A DNA stretch of 40,091 nt, from positions 1 through 40,091 of the forward strand of contig NZ_JANXMI010000279.1 in assembly GCF_025354735.1 (NCBI RefSeq). Reading direction: 5' to 3'. A model generated the notes under the pieces. It saw only the letters and a program-made list of their open reading frames with translations. It was not told where the DNA came from and made no database searches. The DNA is from Rugamonas sp. GTDB taxonomy: Bacteria > Pseudomonadota > Gammaproteobacteria > Burkholderiales > Burkholderiaceae_D. Below, one piece after another: positions 10,645-18,976 of this stretch (position 1 is the stretch's first letter; each line of letters begins with the position of its first letter). The position numbers and the translations under genes were made by a program.

Positions 10645-10693
10645 TAAAAAAACCGGTGGTGCCATCCTGAAAAGGATGGCACCACCGGTTTTG
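10645..10693. terminator. Strong bidirectional intrinsic terminator
   Basis: A perfect 17-base-pair stem, AACCGGTGGTGCCATCC at 10651-10667 and its complement at 10674-10690, with a 6-base loop. It is flanked by an A run on the left and T residues on the right, so it can end transcription from both the hydrolase and the convergent lipoprotein gene. Confidence 0.92.
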
Positions 10694-10716
10694 CATCGAG
10701 CCCGAAGCGCAGCGCC

Positions 10717-11148
10717 TCAGCGCACCGTGTACGCTGGATTGTGTTCGTTGACGAGGCTTTTGACGAGGCGGCTGGCGCTCAGTTCACCCATGATTTGCGG
10801 ACCATTCAAGGCATTCGCTTCCCGGTCCAGCGCCAGCAGGCCGACGGCGGCCTGGGCATCGCCGGCGCGCGCGGCCTGCTCCAGCAAGTGCTGCGCTTCC
10901 GCGTGCCGGGCCGGATCGGCCAGATAGCGCAAGGCCAGTTCGCGTTGCGCCACCGGCGAGCCTTGATCGGCCCATTCCTGCAAGCGGCGCATGGCGGCCA
11001 GCTGGCCGGTTGGCCCCATCTGTAAGGCAGCGGCTTCAATCACCGTCGACGGCGGTATCGCGTCTTCCTTCGCCTGGCAGGCGATCAAGGCGCCCACCAT
11101 CAGCAGAACAGACGATACCAGTACGCCAGACTTGTTGAATAATTCCAT
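10717..11148 (-). CDS. Small lipoprotein with Sel1/TPR-like repeat
   Basis: 143 aa. Residues 1-24 are a lipoprotein signal with lipobox LIAC (Cys24). Residues about 66-100 (SPVAQRELALRYLADPARHA then AQHLLEQAARAGDAQAA) form one or two Sel1-like helical repeats. The role is unknown; such proteins usually mediate protein contacts in the periplasm. AAAGG precedes the ATG by a few bases, and a good sigma-70 promoter lies about 50-80 bases upstream. It stands alone between a terminator and a non-coding stretch. Confidence 0.75.
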   Translation of the reverse strand: MELFNKSGVLVSSVLLMVGALIACQAKEDAIPPSTVIEAAALQMGPTGQLAAMRRLQEWADQGSPVAQRELALRYLADPARHAEAQHLLEQAARAGDAQAAVGLLALDREANALNGPQIMGELSASRLVKSLVNEHNPAYTVR

Positions 11149-11200
11149 GTATTAATACCTTTAGTTAATGCAATGACTACTTCTGGTAATAGATGTCGCC

Positions 11201-11228
11201 AATATACCAGTTTCTTGCCACTAATCAA
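11201..11228 (-). promoter_or_regulatory. Sigma-70 promoter of the Sel1-type lipoprotein gene
   Basis: Read on the reverse strand: TTGATT (11228-11223), 16 bases, TATATT (11206-11201). The predicted leader to the start at 11148 is about 45 bases. Confidence 0.6.
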
Positions 11229-11597
11229 GACTCCGCACTGCACCATTATACGTCAGTGCAGGAAATTATCTAATAACTAATGATGCTTCTTGGGAATTCC
11301 TAGCATCGTAGTCTTAAATATCACGGGAAACTGTGACGTGGAGCACATTTCACTATGATTCCGGCGATATTAGCATGAACAAATTGCCCATCGACGCACG
11401 CCTGCATTTGACGCTGTAACAAGTGTAACCATCTGTTAATGGCAAGGCAGATACTGCCTAAATGCACTTTATATGCAGTGCAGCAACGCAATAAATCAGC
11501 TGTACAGGCGGGGTTTGCCGCTATCGGCGGCGCCGGACTGGATGCGCGGCCGGGGCAGGGGAGGAGGTGGGGAGGTGGCCGATGGCGGCCAGCGGGT
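11229..11597. other. Non-coding stretch
   Basis: No plausible gene. It is less GC-rich than its surroundings. One inverted repeat is visible, CTGCAC (11238-11243), 12 bases, GTGCAG (11256-11261), with no T run. A related GCAGTGCAGC string recurs near 11475. Function unknown. Confidence 0.5.
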
Positions 11598-11999
11598 TCA
11601 AGCCAGCGTGCGGCCGCCGGCGCCGTGGGCGGCCAGCCACGCGGCGGCCTGATCCAGCGCCAGCCGGTATTCCCGGCCGACGGCCGCCAGATTGGCGTCG
11701 AAGTCGCCGTGGCCATCGCGCAAGGCCAGTTCCAGGTCCAGCGCCGCCTGCACGAAGCGTTTCGTGCCGAGCGAGCCGACCGTTCCACGCATCACGTGGA
11801 AGATACGGCAGGCATCATCCAGGCGCCCCTCATGGATGGCCGTGGTGGCCTGTTCCAGCGGTGCCAGGCCCGGAGCGATCGCATCGGTGACGATTTTCAC
11901 CACCACCGTCAAGGCCTTGGCATCGCTGCCCATGTATTTCAGCATGGAAGCCACGCTAAAAACGGACTCGTCCGGCGCGGCGGAACTGGTATCGGACAT
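11598..11999 (-). CDS. Orphan Hpt (histidine phosphotransfer) domain protein
   Basis: 133 aa. ATG 11999 has AGGAG five bases upstream. The adjacent ATG at 12002 is too close to that site, and the longer open frame to 12188 is low-quality Arg-rich antisense. Most of the protein is a four-helix Hpt domain with phospho-acceptor His68 in FHVMRGTVGSLG. The canonical HxxKG has Arg71 in place of Lys. Hpt proteins relay phosphate between hybrid kinases and response regulators. No kinase or regulator is nearby, so its partners are encoded elsewhere. The 64-base gap to anbu leaves room for its own promoter or read-through from the Anbu cluster. Confidence 0.8.
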   Translation of the reverse strand: MSDTSSAAPDESVFSVASMLKYMGSDAKALTVVVKIVTDAIAPGLAPLEQATTAIHEGRLDDACRIFHVMRGTVGSLGTKRFVQAALDLELALRDGHGDFDANLAAVGREYRLALDQAAAWLAAHGAGGRTLA

Positions 12000-12063
12000 C
12001 ATGACTCCTGAGTGACTGATGGTATCGGCCCCATGATACCCCGGCGCTATGCGCGATGGGGCG

Positions 12064-12930
12064 TCACGCTTGGCGGGGCGCTTGCTGCTGCGCCAGCGTC
12101 TGCAAGGGCGCGGCGGAGGCCGGCGCGGCCGAGCCCGGCATCGCCATCCGCACCGGCGCGCCGCCCATGGCCGTCGACTGCAACACATTGCCGATCTGCT
12201 CGGGCGCCGCGTTCCAGACCGGATCGGCCAGGCCCTCGAACACGCTTTTGAGCTGCTGGCCCCAGGTGCTGCGTATCATCTGGAAATACTGGTTTTTTTC
12301 ATCGATGGTGACGAAGCGGCCCACGGCCAGGCTGCCGGCCTCGTAGACCAGCAAGTCCAGCGGCAGGCCGACGGAAATATTCGAGCGCAGCGTCGAATCC
12401 ATGGAGATGAGGGCGCACTTGGCCGCCTCGTCGAGGCTGGTGGCCGGCGTCACCACGCGGTCGATGATGGGCTTGCCGTACTTGGCCTCGCCGATCTGGA
12501 AATACGTGTTTTCGTTGTGCGACTCGATGAAATTGCCGGCCGAATAAATCTGGAACAGCCGGCAGCGCTCGGCGCCGATCTGGCCGCCGAAGATGATGCT
12601 GACGTTGAACTCGATGCCGAACCCGGCCAGCGACTCGGCGTCGCGCTGGTGGACGGCGCGCACGGCGTCGCCGAGGATGCGGGCGGCCTCGTACATGGTG
12701 GTCGCGGTCCAGATGCTGCGCCCGCCTTCGCCCGGCTCGGACACCATCTGGCGGATCGACTGCGATATCGATAGGTTACCGGCCGTCATCATCACCATCA
12801 TGCGCTCGCCCGGCTGCTCGAACACGCTCATCTTGCGGAACGTGCCGACCTGGTCGACGCCGGCGTTGGTGCGCGAGTCCGACAAAAACACCAGGCCGGC
12901 GTCCAGGCGCATGGCTACACAATAAGTCAT
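12064..12930 (-). CDS. anbu: Anbu, ancestral-type proteasome beta subunit (Ntn hydrolase)
   Basis: 288 aa. The N-terminus is MTYCVAMRLDAGLVFLSDSR. Removal of Met exposes Thr2, the nucleophile expected for proteasome-fold proteases, and DSRTNAGVDQV follows the usual pattern. The body matches the Anbu family (bacterial proteasome homologue, BPH-related), which assembles as an open helical ring and whose substrate is unknown. The last 50 residues, rich in Ala, Gln and Pro, form a tail beyond the core. Upstream genes encode a transglutaminase-like protease, an alpha-E protein and a circularly permuted ATP-grasp enzyme, the standard Anbu cluster. No clear ribosome site precedes the ATG; the gap to the previous gene is 90 bases. 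Confidence 0.92.
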   Translation of the reverse strand: MTYCVAMRLDAGLVFLSDSRTNAGVDQVGTFRKMSVFEQPGERMMVMMTAGNLSISQSIRQMVSEPGEGGRSIWTATTMYEAARILGDAVRAVHQRDAESLAGFGIEFNVSIIFGGQIGAERCRLFQIYSAGNFIESHNENTYFQIGEAKYGKPIIDRVVTPATSLDEAAKCALISMDSTLRSNISVGLPLDLLVYEAGSLAVGRFVTIDEKNQYFQMIRSTWGQQLKSVFEGLADPVWNAAPEQIGNVLQSTAMGGAPVRMAMPGSAAPASAAPLQTLAQQQAPRQA

Positions 12931-13020
12931 CGTTGTACGGTGCCGAGAAAAGAGACGATTTTACCCCACGGCGTCACCACCGCGTCATCGCCGTGTCACA
13001 AACCCGCGCTGGCGGCCACA

Positions 13021-13824
13021 TTACTGCGGCACGATCTGGACGTCGACGCTGAGCGACTCGACGCCGCCGCCGCGCCGCACGCCGCGGATCGGCGCGGCCG
13101 CGTCGTAATCGCGGCCGATGGCCAGCCGGCAATAGGCGTCCGTCATCAGGCGCGCGTGCGTGACATCGATGCTGACCCAGCCCGCGTAGTCGCCGTCCTC
13201 GGCCCAGGCGTCGACCCAGGCGTGGCTGGCCGCGTGGCCGCTGTTGCCCGGATCGATGTAGCCGGACACATAGCGCGCCGGAATCCCGTGCGCGTGGCAG
13301 CAGGCCAGGAACAGGTGGGCGTGGTCCTGGCACACGCCCTGGCCCAGCTCGAGCGCATCGCTGGCGGTGCTGAAGACATCGGTCGCACCGCTTTGATACT
13401 GGACCGCACCAAAGATGTGCTCGGCTAATGCCATCAAGTGTTTGGTCTGCGCCTTACCGTCCGGCAAGCAGGCCGCCGCCAGTTGCAGTATGCCCGGCGT
13501 CGGCTCGGTCAGGCGCGTGGACACGGTATAAATCAAGGGCGACAGGCTGTCGTCGCCGGCCAGCCGGCCCTGCGGCGGCGCGGTCGTCTCCACCAGCCCG
13601 CAGGCGACGATGGCCAGCCCGGCGTGCGGCGCGCTCAAGGTCAGCATGTGCGACTGGTTGCCGTAGGCGTCGGTGTAGGCGTGCACCTGGCCCGGCGTGC
13701 TGATGCTCCACGCCAGCACATGCTGCTGCGCTTCCACGCGCGGCGTCAGGTGCAGCTGCTGGATGGTGTAGGCCAGCGGCGCGGTGTACTCGTATTTGGT
13801 CAGGTGGCGGATCGAGAGTCGCAT
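13021..13824 (-). CDS. Transglutaminase-like cysteine protease of the Anbu cluster
   Basis: 267 aa from the ATG at 13824 (MRLSIRHLTKYEYTAPLAYT). AAGG lies upstream, and the frame's further extension overlaps the previous gene. An N-terminal beta-sandwich (bacterial transglutaminase-like N domain, about 1-85) precedes the transglutaminase core. The triad is Cys165 in GQGVCQDHAH, His201 in ASHAWVDAW and Asp220 in VSIDVTHAR. The family is thought to hydrolyse or form isopeptide-like bonds and co-occurs with Anbu. It starts 19 bases after the alpha-E gene ends, so it is in the same operon. Confidence 0.9.
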   Translation of the reverse strand: MRLSIRHLTKYEYTAPLAYTIQQLHLTPRVEAQQHVLAWSISTPGQVHAYTDAYGNQSHMLTLSAPHAGLAIVACGLVETTAPPQGRLAGDDSLSPLIYTVSTRLTEPTPGILQLAAACLPDGKAQTKHLMALAEHIFGAVQYQSGATDVFSTASDALELGQGVCQDHAHLFLACCHAHGIPARYVSGYIDPGNSGHAASHAWVDAWAEDGDYAGWVSIDVTHARLMTDAYCRLAIGRDYDAAAPIRGVRRGGGVESLSVDVQIVPQ

Positions 13825-13843
13825 GGTGCGCCTTGGGTAACAG

Positions 13844-14794
13844 TCAGGCCGCGAGCGGCACGAGGAAATCGCGGCTGACGCGATTGCCCAATTCAAAAAT
13901 CCGGCGCAGGAAGGTGGTCAGCGTGTCGTGCAGGCCGGCCGCCATGATGTCGTCGATGGTGCCGAACTTGAGCTCCGCGTGCAGCTGGCCGGCGCAGCGC
14001 TCGGTGTCCGACGACAGGTGGTTGCTGACCTCGCGCAGATTGCACACCACTTCCTCCATGCACGCCAGCAGGGAACGCGGCATGTCGCCGCGCAGCATCA
14101 GCAGCTCGGCGATGCGGCTCGGCGTGATCAGGTCGCGGTACACCTTGCGGTAGATTTCAAAGCCCGACACGGAGCGCAGCAGCGCCGCCCAATAATAGTA
14201 GTCGCGCTGCGACATCGCCTCGCCGGGCGGGCACTGGCTGGCGCCGTGGAACTTGACGTCGAGGATGCGCGCCGTGTTGTCGGCCCGTTCCAGCGACGTG
14301 CCGAGGCGGATGAAGTGGACCGCGTCGTCGCGCAACATGGTGCCCAGCGTGACCCCGCGCGACAGGTGGGAACGGAATTTCACCCACTCGAAAAACTGGC
14401 TCGGATCGTTTTCCAGCAAGCCGCTCTTGAGCCGCTTCTGCATATCGAGCCAGGTCTGGTTCTGGATTTCCCACACCTCGGTGGTCAGCGCGCCGCGCAC
14501 GGCGCGCGCGTTTTCGCGCGCCTCGGTCAGGCAGGCCGCGATCGACGAGGGATTGTCGGGATCGCGCACCATGAAGTCGATCACCTCGCGCGCGTGCAGC
14601 GTGCTGTATTTGCGGTCGAAGGCCTGCTGCAATTCGGAGATGCCCAGCATCGCGCGCCAGCCCTGGGCGGCGTCCCGGTCGGACTGCGGCAGCAATGAAG
14701 TCTGCACGTTCACGTCCAGCATGCGGGCGGTGTTTTCGGCGCGCTCGGTGTAGCGCGCCATCCAGAACAAATGATCGGCGGTGCGGCTTAACAT
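13844..14794 (-). CDS. Alpha-E domain protein (DUF403) of the Anbu cluster
   Basis: 316 aa. It begins MLSRTADHLFWMARYTERAE, the signature of the alpha-E family, all-helical proteins of unknown activity always found near circularly permuted ATP-grasp ligases. RLGTSLERADNTARILDVKF repeats the same motif in the second half, indicating an internal duplication. AGGAC lies 7 bases before the start. It follows the ATP-grasp gene by 15 bases. Confidence 0.9.
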   Translation of the reverse strand: MLSRTADHLFWMARYTERAENTARMLDVNVQTSLLPQSDRDAAQGWRAMLGISELQQAFDRKYSTLHAREVIDFMVRDPDNPSSIAACLTEARENARAVRGALTTEVWEIQNQTWLDMQKRLKSGLLENDPSQFFEWVKFRSHLSRGVTLGTMLRDDAVHFIRLGTSLERADNTARILDVKFHGASQCPPGEAMSQRDYYYWAALLRSVSGFEIYRKVYRDLITPSRIAELLMLRGDMPRSLLACMEEVVCNLREVSNHLSSDTERCAGQLHAELKFGTIDDIMAAGLHDTLTTFLRRIFELGNRVSRDFLVPLAA

Positions 14795-14809
14795 GATGGT
14801 GTCCTCACT

Positions 14810-16240
14810 TTACGTTTCCAGTATCCAGGTATCCTTGGTGCCGCCGCCCTGCGAGGAATTGACCACCAGCGAGCCTTCCTGCAAGGCCACGCGCGTCAGC
14901 CCGCCCGGCACCATGGAGATGGTTTTGCCGGACAAGACAAACGGACGCAGGTCGATATGGCGCGGCGCGATGCCGCTCTCCACATAGGTCGGACAGGCCG
15001 ACAGCGCCAGCGTCGGCTGCGCGATATAGCCGTCCGGCCGCGCGATCAGGCGGCGCCGGAAATCCTCGATCTGCTCGCGCGTAGCCGCCGGCCCGACCAG
15101 CATGCCGTAGCCGCCGGCGCCGTGCACCTCCTTCACCACCAGCTCGGCCAGGTGCGCCAGCGTGTAGGCCAGGTCCTCCTTTTTCCGGCACTGATAGGTC
15201 GGCACGTTGTTGAGCACCGGCTCCTCGGACAGGTAAAAGCGGATCATGTCCGGCACGAAGGGATAGATGGATTTGTCGTCGGCCACGCCGGTGCCGATGG
15301 CGTTGGCCAGCGTGACGCGGCCGGCCCGGTACACCGACAGCAAGCCCGGCACGCCGAGCGAGGAGTCGGGCCGGAACGCCAGCGGATCGAGGAAGTCGTC
15401 GTCGATGCGGCGATAAATCACGTCGACCCGTTTCGGCCCGTGCGTGGTGCGCATGTAGACCAGGTTATCGTTGACGAACAAGTCCTTGCCCTCGACCAGT
15501 TCGATGCCCATTTGCTGCGCCAGAAAAGCGTGCTCGAAATAGGCCGAGTTGTACATCCCCGGCGTCATCACGACGATGGTCGGATCGGTCACGCCCATCG
15601 GCGCCACCGAGCGCAGGTTATCGAGCAGCAGGTCGGGATAGTGGTCGACCGGCGCCACCTTGTGGCGCGCGAACAGCTCGGGGAACAGCCGCATCATCAT
15701 CTTGCGGTCTTCCAGCATGTACGACACGCCGGACGGCACCCGCAGATTGTCCTCCAAAACGTAGAACTCGCCGGCGCCGGCGCGCACGATGTCGACGCCG
15801 GCGATGTGGGCGTAGATGTCGTTGACCACCGAGATGCCCTGCATCTCCGGCCGGTACTGCGCGTTGCGGTAGATTTGCTCGGCCGGGATGATGCCGGCCT
15901 TGATGATGTTCTGATCGTGGTAAATATCGTGGATGAACATGTTCAGCGCCTTCACGCGCTGGATCAAGCCGGTCTGCATCTGGCTCCACTCGGCCGCCGG
16001 TATGATGCGCGGGATGGTGTCGAAGGGGATCAGGCGCTCGGTGCCGGCGTTGTCGCCGTAGACGGCGAAGGTGATGCCGACGCGGCGGAACGTCAGGTCG
16101 GCCTCGGCCCGTTTGCGCTCTATGGTTTCCGGGCTTTGCTGCCGCAACCAGCCGCAGAATTCACGATAGTGCTCGCGCACGTCGGCGCTGACGTCCAGAT
16201 GCAAACCGTCTCCGGTCATCTCATTGAAGAATTTTGCCAT
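14810..16240 (-). CDS. Circularly permuted ATP-grasp ligase of the Anbu cluster
   Basis: 476 aa. Family landmarks are FDTIPRIIPAAEWSQMQTGL, KALNMFIHDIYHDQNIIKAG, YVLEDNLRVPSGVSYMLEDR and KEVHGAGGYGMLVGP. The fold is an ATP-grasp with permuted lobes (DUF404/DUF407), related to glutathionylspermidine-synthase-like carboxylate-amine ligases. It is predicted to couple ATP hydrolysis to amide formation on an unknown peptide. It is the first gene of the four-gene Anbu operon. A -24/-12-like element lies 34-48 bases upstream. Confidence 0.9.
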   Translation of the reverse strand: MAKFFNEMTGDGLHLDVSADVREHYREFCGWLRQQSPETIERKRAEADLTFRRVGITFAVYGDNAGTERLIPFDTIPRIIPAAEWSQMQTGLIQRVKALNMFIHDIYHDQNIIKAGIIPAEQIYRNAQYRPEMQGISVVNDIYAHIAGVDIVRAGAGEFYVLEDNLRVPSGVSYMLEDRKMMMRLFPELFARHKVAPVDHYPDLLLDNLRSVAPMGVTDPTIVVMTPGMYNSAYFEHAFLAQQMGIELVEGKDLFVNDNLVYMRTTHGPKRVDVIYRRIDDDFLDPLAFRPDSSLGVPGLLSVYRAGRVTLANAIGTGVADDKSIYPFVPDMIRFYLSEEPVLNNVPTYQCRKKEDLAYTLAHLAELVVKEVHGAGGYGMLVGPAATREQIEDFRRRLIARPDGYIAQPTLALSACPTYVESGIAPRHIDLRPFVLSGKTISMVPGGLTRVALQEGSLVVNSSQGGGTKDTWILET

Positions 16241-16273
16241 AGTGTGCCTGCTCCCGGTGATGATGTCTCTCTA

Positions 16274-16288
16274 TCAAGAATCGTGCCA
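16274..16288 (-). promoter_or_regulatory. Sigma-54-like element upstream of the Anbu operon (imperfect)
   Basis: On the reverse strand the sequence is TGGCACGATTCTTGA, a perfect -24 half (TGGCACG) with correct spacing. The -12 half reads TTGA instead of TTGC. The changed base is normally well conserved, so activity is doubtful. Confidence 0.3.
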
Positions 16289-16349
16289 GAAAAAACGCAC
16301 CGCTTTGGGTCCCACCCTTGGGTCTCACCTTTGGGGCCGCGCCCCAGCG

Positions 16350-17099
16350 CTAACGGGGCGTCGAAGCCGCGCGCGCCATCATCCGATAGCGCTCCAGGGT
16401 ACCGCTGGCCTTCATTTTCTTCAGGATTTCCGCCATACGCGGCGCCAGGCCGGCGTGGCGCCGCCCCAGATAGCAATACACCGGGAAGCTGTCGATCACG
16501 CCGGCCTTGTAGATGCCGGCGCTCTTGAACGGTTCCACGTCCAGCAGCGGCAGCACCGTTTCCTCCACATCGATATACAGGTCGGTACGCCCGATGGCCA
16601 GTTTCTTCAGGCCGAAGCGGCTGTCGACGACGGAGCTGAGCAGGGCCGGCGGCACCACACCGACCAGCTGCCGCGCTGCCCGGGCATAACCGGCCCGGTA
16701 CTCGATGCGGTAGCCGGAGCCGCGCAAGCTCTCCAGGCCGTGCACGCGGATCCTGGGATCGTGGGCGAAGGCCGACGTGGTCACCGACAGCACCAGCGCC
16801 TCTATCCGCAACAGCTCGGGGTGCAAGGCGCCATATTCGTAGGATCGACTGGTCTCGCCGTCGACGTTGCCGGCCTTGCTTTCCGCGCTGGCGCGCGCGG
16901 CGGGGTAGTAGCGCAGCTCGACGTCGAGGTGCAGCTGGGCGAAGGCGTCGCTGTAAATCAGTTGTAGCAGGCGGCCGGCGTAGCTGTCCTGGTCCACGAT
17001 GCTGGCGAGGATAATTTTATCCTGCGCCTGGACGGCTGCGCACCCCAGCATCAGCGTGGCAAGCAGGGCGCTGCGCAGAAGTGACGATATCGTGAACAT
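16350..17099 (-). CDS. Periplasmic solute-binding protein, family 3-like
   Basis: 249 aa. Signal peptide at residues 1-25 (MFTISSLLRSALLATLMLGC then AAVQAQDK), cleaved near AQA. The mature part looks like a bacterial extracellular solute-binding protein of family 3: LLQLIYSDAFAQLHLDVELR, PAARASAESKAGNVDGE and a C-terminal EILKKMKASGTLERY helix. No permease or ATPase gene accompanies it, so it may be an orphan or sensory binding protein. Its ligand is unknown. A second protein of this type is at 24047-24796. Confidence 0.75.
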   Translation of the reverse strand: MFTISSLLRSALLATLMLGCAAVQAQDKIILASIVDQDSYAGRLLQLIYSDAFAQLHLDVELRYYPAARASAESKAGNVDGETSRSYEYGALHPELLRIEALVLSVTTSAFAHDPRIRVHGLESLRGSGYRIEYRAGYARAARQLVGVVPPALLSSVVDSRFGLKKLAIGRTDLYIDVEETVLPLLDVEPFKSAGIYKAGVIDSFPVYCYLGRRHAGLAPRMAEILKKMKASGTLERYRMMARAASTPR

Positions 17100-17205
17100 G
17101 AAAAAACGGCGGGCCGTCGGATGCGTGGAAGGGCCAGTATAACGTCAGGCCGCGCCGCGCCGGAATTTTATGATGGTCCGCCAGGTCGACGGCCGGGTTC
17201 CAGCG

Positions 17206-17475
17206 TCACAGGTACTTGGTGATTTCCTTGAACTCGCGCACCGTCTCCTCGACATTGCGCGCGCCTTTTTTCACGGCCCGTTCGAGGCAGTGGTCGATGT
17301 GGTCGTGCACCAGCGTTTTCTTGGCGTTGGCGACGGCTTTTTCGACCGCTTGCAGCTGCTGCGCGATGTCGAGGCAATCGCGGTCGCCCTCCAGCATGTC
17401 GATGATACTCTTGAGGTGGCCCGAAGCGCGCTTCAGGCGCTTGACGATATCAGGATGGGAGGGAAGTTCGCTCAT
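17206..17475 (-). CDS. CsoR/RcnR/FrmR-family metal-sensing repressor
   Basis: 89 aa from ATG 17475. The upstream frame extension to 17634 is the non-coding divergent gap and has no family similarity. The all-helical DUF156 fold is clear: VKRLKRASGHLKSIIDMLE, CLDIAQQLQAVEKAVANAKK, VHDHIDHCLERAV. The metal-ligand positions are Cys34, His59 and Cys63, the same spacing as the Cu(I) ligands of CsoR (Cys-His-Cys) and of InrS-type nickel sensors, but not the His-rich set of RcnR. It is divergent from a metal RND efflux operon and most likely represses it until metal binds. A C-rich palindrome sits in its own leader. Confidence 0.88.
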   Translation of the reverse strand: MSELPSHPDIVKRLKRASGHLKSIIDMLEGDRDCLDIAQQLQAVEKAVANAKKTLVHDHIDHCLERAVKKGARNVEETVREFKEITKYL

Positions 17476-17485
17476 GGTCGCATGG

Positions 17486-17504
17486 TATCCCCCCGGACAG
17501 GATA
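17486..17504. promoter_or_regulatory. Putative CsoR/RcnR-type operator
   Basis: TATCC-CCCCGGACA-GGATA is an inverted repeat with a C6 run in the centre, just upstream of the repressor start. Family operators are short A/T-ended palindromes around a G/C tract, which this fits. It is about 54 bases from the efflux promoter -35. Confidence 0.5.
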
Positions 17505-17557
17505 GCGCAAGCGCCGCGGCCAGCCTGTATCCATTGCGATTATTACGGTTTCGTAAC

Positions 17558-17586
17558 TTGACCTGACCATGGCGGCTCTCTAGAAT
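17558..17586 (+). promoter_or_regulatory. Sigma-70 promoter of the metal efflux operon
   Basis: TTGACC (17558-17563), exactly 17 bases, TAGAAT (17581-17586). Near consensus. The predicted start is near 17593, leaving a leader of about 160 bases before ATG 17756. Confidence 0.65.
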
Positions 17587-17755
17587 TCGCGCTACCACAT
17601 CCCCCGCAGCGTCGCCGCAAGGTCGCACCGTCACCCGTCGACGGCGCCGTTGCCGCCTGTCACAGGCAGGTCAAATCGGCCCGGCATACTGCGCGCACGC
17701 GCCATCATGTCCCGGCCAGCGGCAGGCCAGCAACAACCATACAAGGAGAAGTCGC

Positions 17756-18976
17756 ATGAACACACGGATCGCCGCGACGATAAAAACATCGCTGGCCACG
17801 GCGCTGCCGGCGCGGACCGCGCACGCCGCCGGACTCATTGCCAACCTCCTTGCCTGCTTTACAGCCTATTTTACAGCCAGTCTTCTGCTGCTACCGCTGA
17901 CGGCCTGCCACGCGCCCGACGCCAACGCCAATATGGACAACGCCGCCGCGCCGCTGCTGGTACGCCAGGGCGAGCGTATCAACGTGCCGGCCAATTCGCC
18001 GCTGCGCGCGCGCCTGACCGTGGCCGCCGTCGCGGCGTCGTCCGCCGCGCACACCGTGACGCTGCCGGCGGTGGTGGAAGCCGATCCCGCGCGCAGCGTC
18101 AACATCGTGCCGCCGCTGACGGGCCGCCTGCTCGAATTGAAAGTCAAACTGGGCGACAGCGTCAAGGCCGGCCAGCTGCTGGCCGTGATCGCGGCGCCGG
18201 AGCTGGCGCAAGCCGTGGCCGACGCCGACAAGGCCCGCGATGCGCGCGCGCTGGCGCAGCACGCGCTGCAAAGGGCGCACGGCGTCAACGAGGCCGGCGC
18301 CAACGCATCCAAGGATCTGGAACTGGCCGAGAGCAATTTCGCGCAGGCGGCCGCCGAAGCCACCCGCGCCGACTCGCGCCTGAAAACCCTGGGCGCGAAT
18401 AACAGCAATGGCAACGGCAGCGGCCGCACACTGTCGCTGACGGCGCCGATTTCCGGCACCGTCACCGCGCTCGCATCCGGCGCCGGCGCCTACCTGAACG
18501 ATCCGACCGCCGCGCTGATGACCATCGCCAGCCTCGATCCGGTGTGGATCACCGCCTACGTGCCGGAAAATCTGGTCGCCGCCGTCGGCAAGGGCGCCGC
18601 CGCCAGCGCCAGCCTGCCGGCCTATCCCGGCCTGGCGCTGAAAGGCACGGTCGCTTTCGTCGGCGCCGCGCTGGAAGCGGACAGCCACCGCAACAAGGCC
18701 CGCATCAGCTTCGCCAACGCCGACGGCAAACTCAAACCGAATATGTACGCCAGCGTCGGCCTGGTGCTGCCGCAGGCGGCGCAGGTCAGCGTGCCGGCAT
18801 CGGCGCTGCTGATGAATAACGACAGCAGCACCGTCTTCGTCGAAGTCGCGCCGTGGACCTACCAGCGCCGCAGCGTCGAACTGGGCGCCGAAGACGGCGA
18901 CGCCGTCCGCATCGTCTCCGGCCTGCGCGCCGGCGAGCGCATCGTCACGCGCGGCGGAGTGCTGCTCAATGATTAA
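17756..18976 (+). CDS. RND efflux periplasmic adaptor (membrane fusion) lipoprotein
   Basis: 406 aa with AAGGAG upstream. The hydrophobic N-terminus leads to lipobox LTAC (Cys51), so it is anchored as a lipoprotein, but the region before it is unusually long. Then come a barrel-sandwich segment (VNIVPPLTGRLLELKVKLGD), an alpha hairpin rich in Ala/Asp, a second lipoyl half (LTAPISGTVTALASGAGAYL) and a beta-barrel (DPVWITAYVPENLVAAVGKG). This is the HlyD/CzcB-like adaptor bridging the inner-membrane pump to the outer channel. Its stop overlaps the pump start by 8 bases, so the genes are coupled. Confidence 0.9.
   Translation: MNTRIAATIKTSLATALPARTAHAAGLIANLLACFTAYFTASLLLLPLTACHAPDANANMDNAAAPLLVRQGERINVPANSPLRARLTVAAVAASSAAHTVTLPAVVEADPARSVNIVPPLTGRLLELKVKLGDSVKAGQLLAVIAAPELAQAVADADKARDARALAQHALQRAHGVNEAGANASKDLELAESNFAQAAAEATRADSRLKTLGANNSNGNGSGRTLSLTAPISGTVTALASGAGAYLNDPTAALMTIASLDPVWITAYVPENLVAAVGKGAAASASLPAYPGLALKGTVAFVGAALEADSHRNKARISFANADGKLKPNMYASVGLVLPQAAQVSVPASALLMNNDSSTVFVEVAPWTYQRRSVELGAEDGDAVRIVSGLRAGERIVTRGGVLLND

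Noticed and set aside
11238..11261. CTGCAC-N12-GTGCAG inverted repeat as a terminator
   Set aside because: It has a short stem, a long loop and no T run, and it lies away from any gene end.
12000..12188. N-terminal extension of the Hpt protein
   Set aside because: Arg/Cys-rich and overlapping the end of anbu; AGGAG fits the start at 11999.
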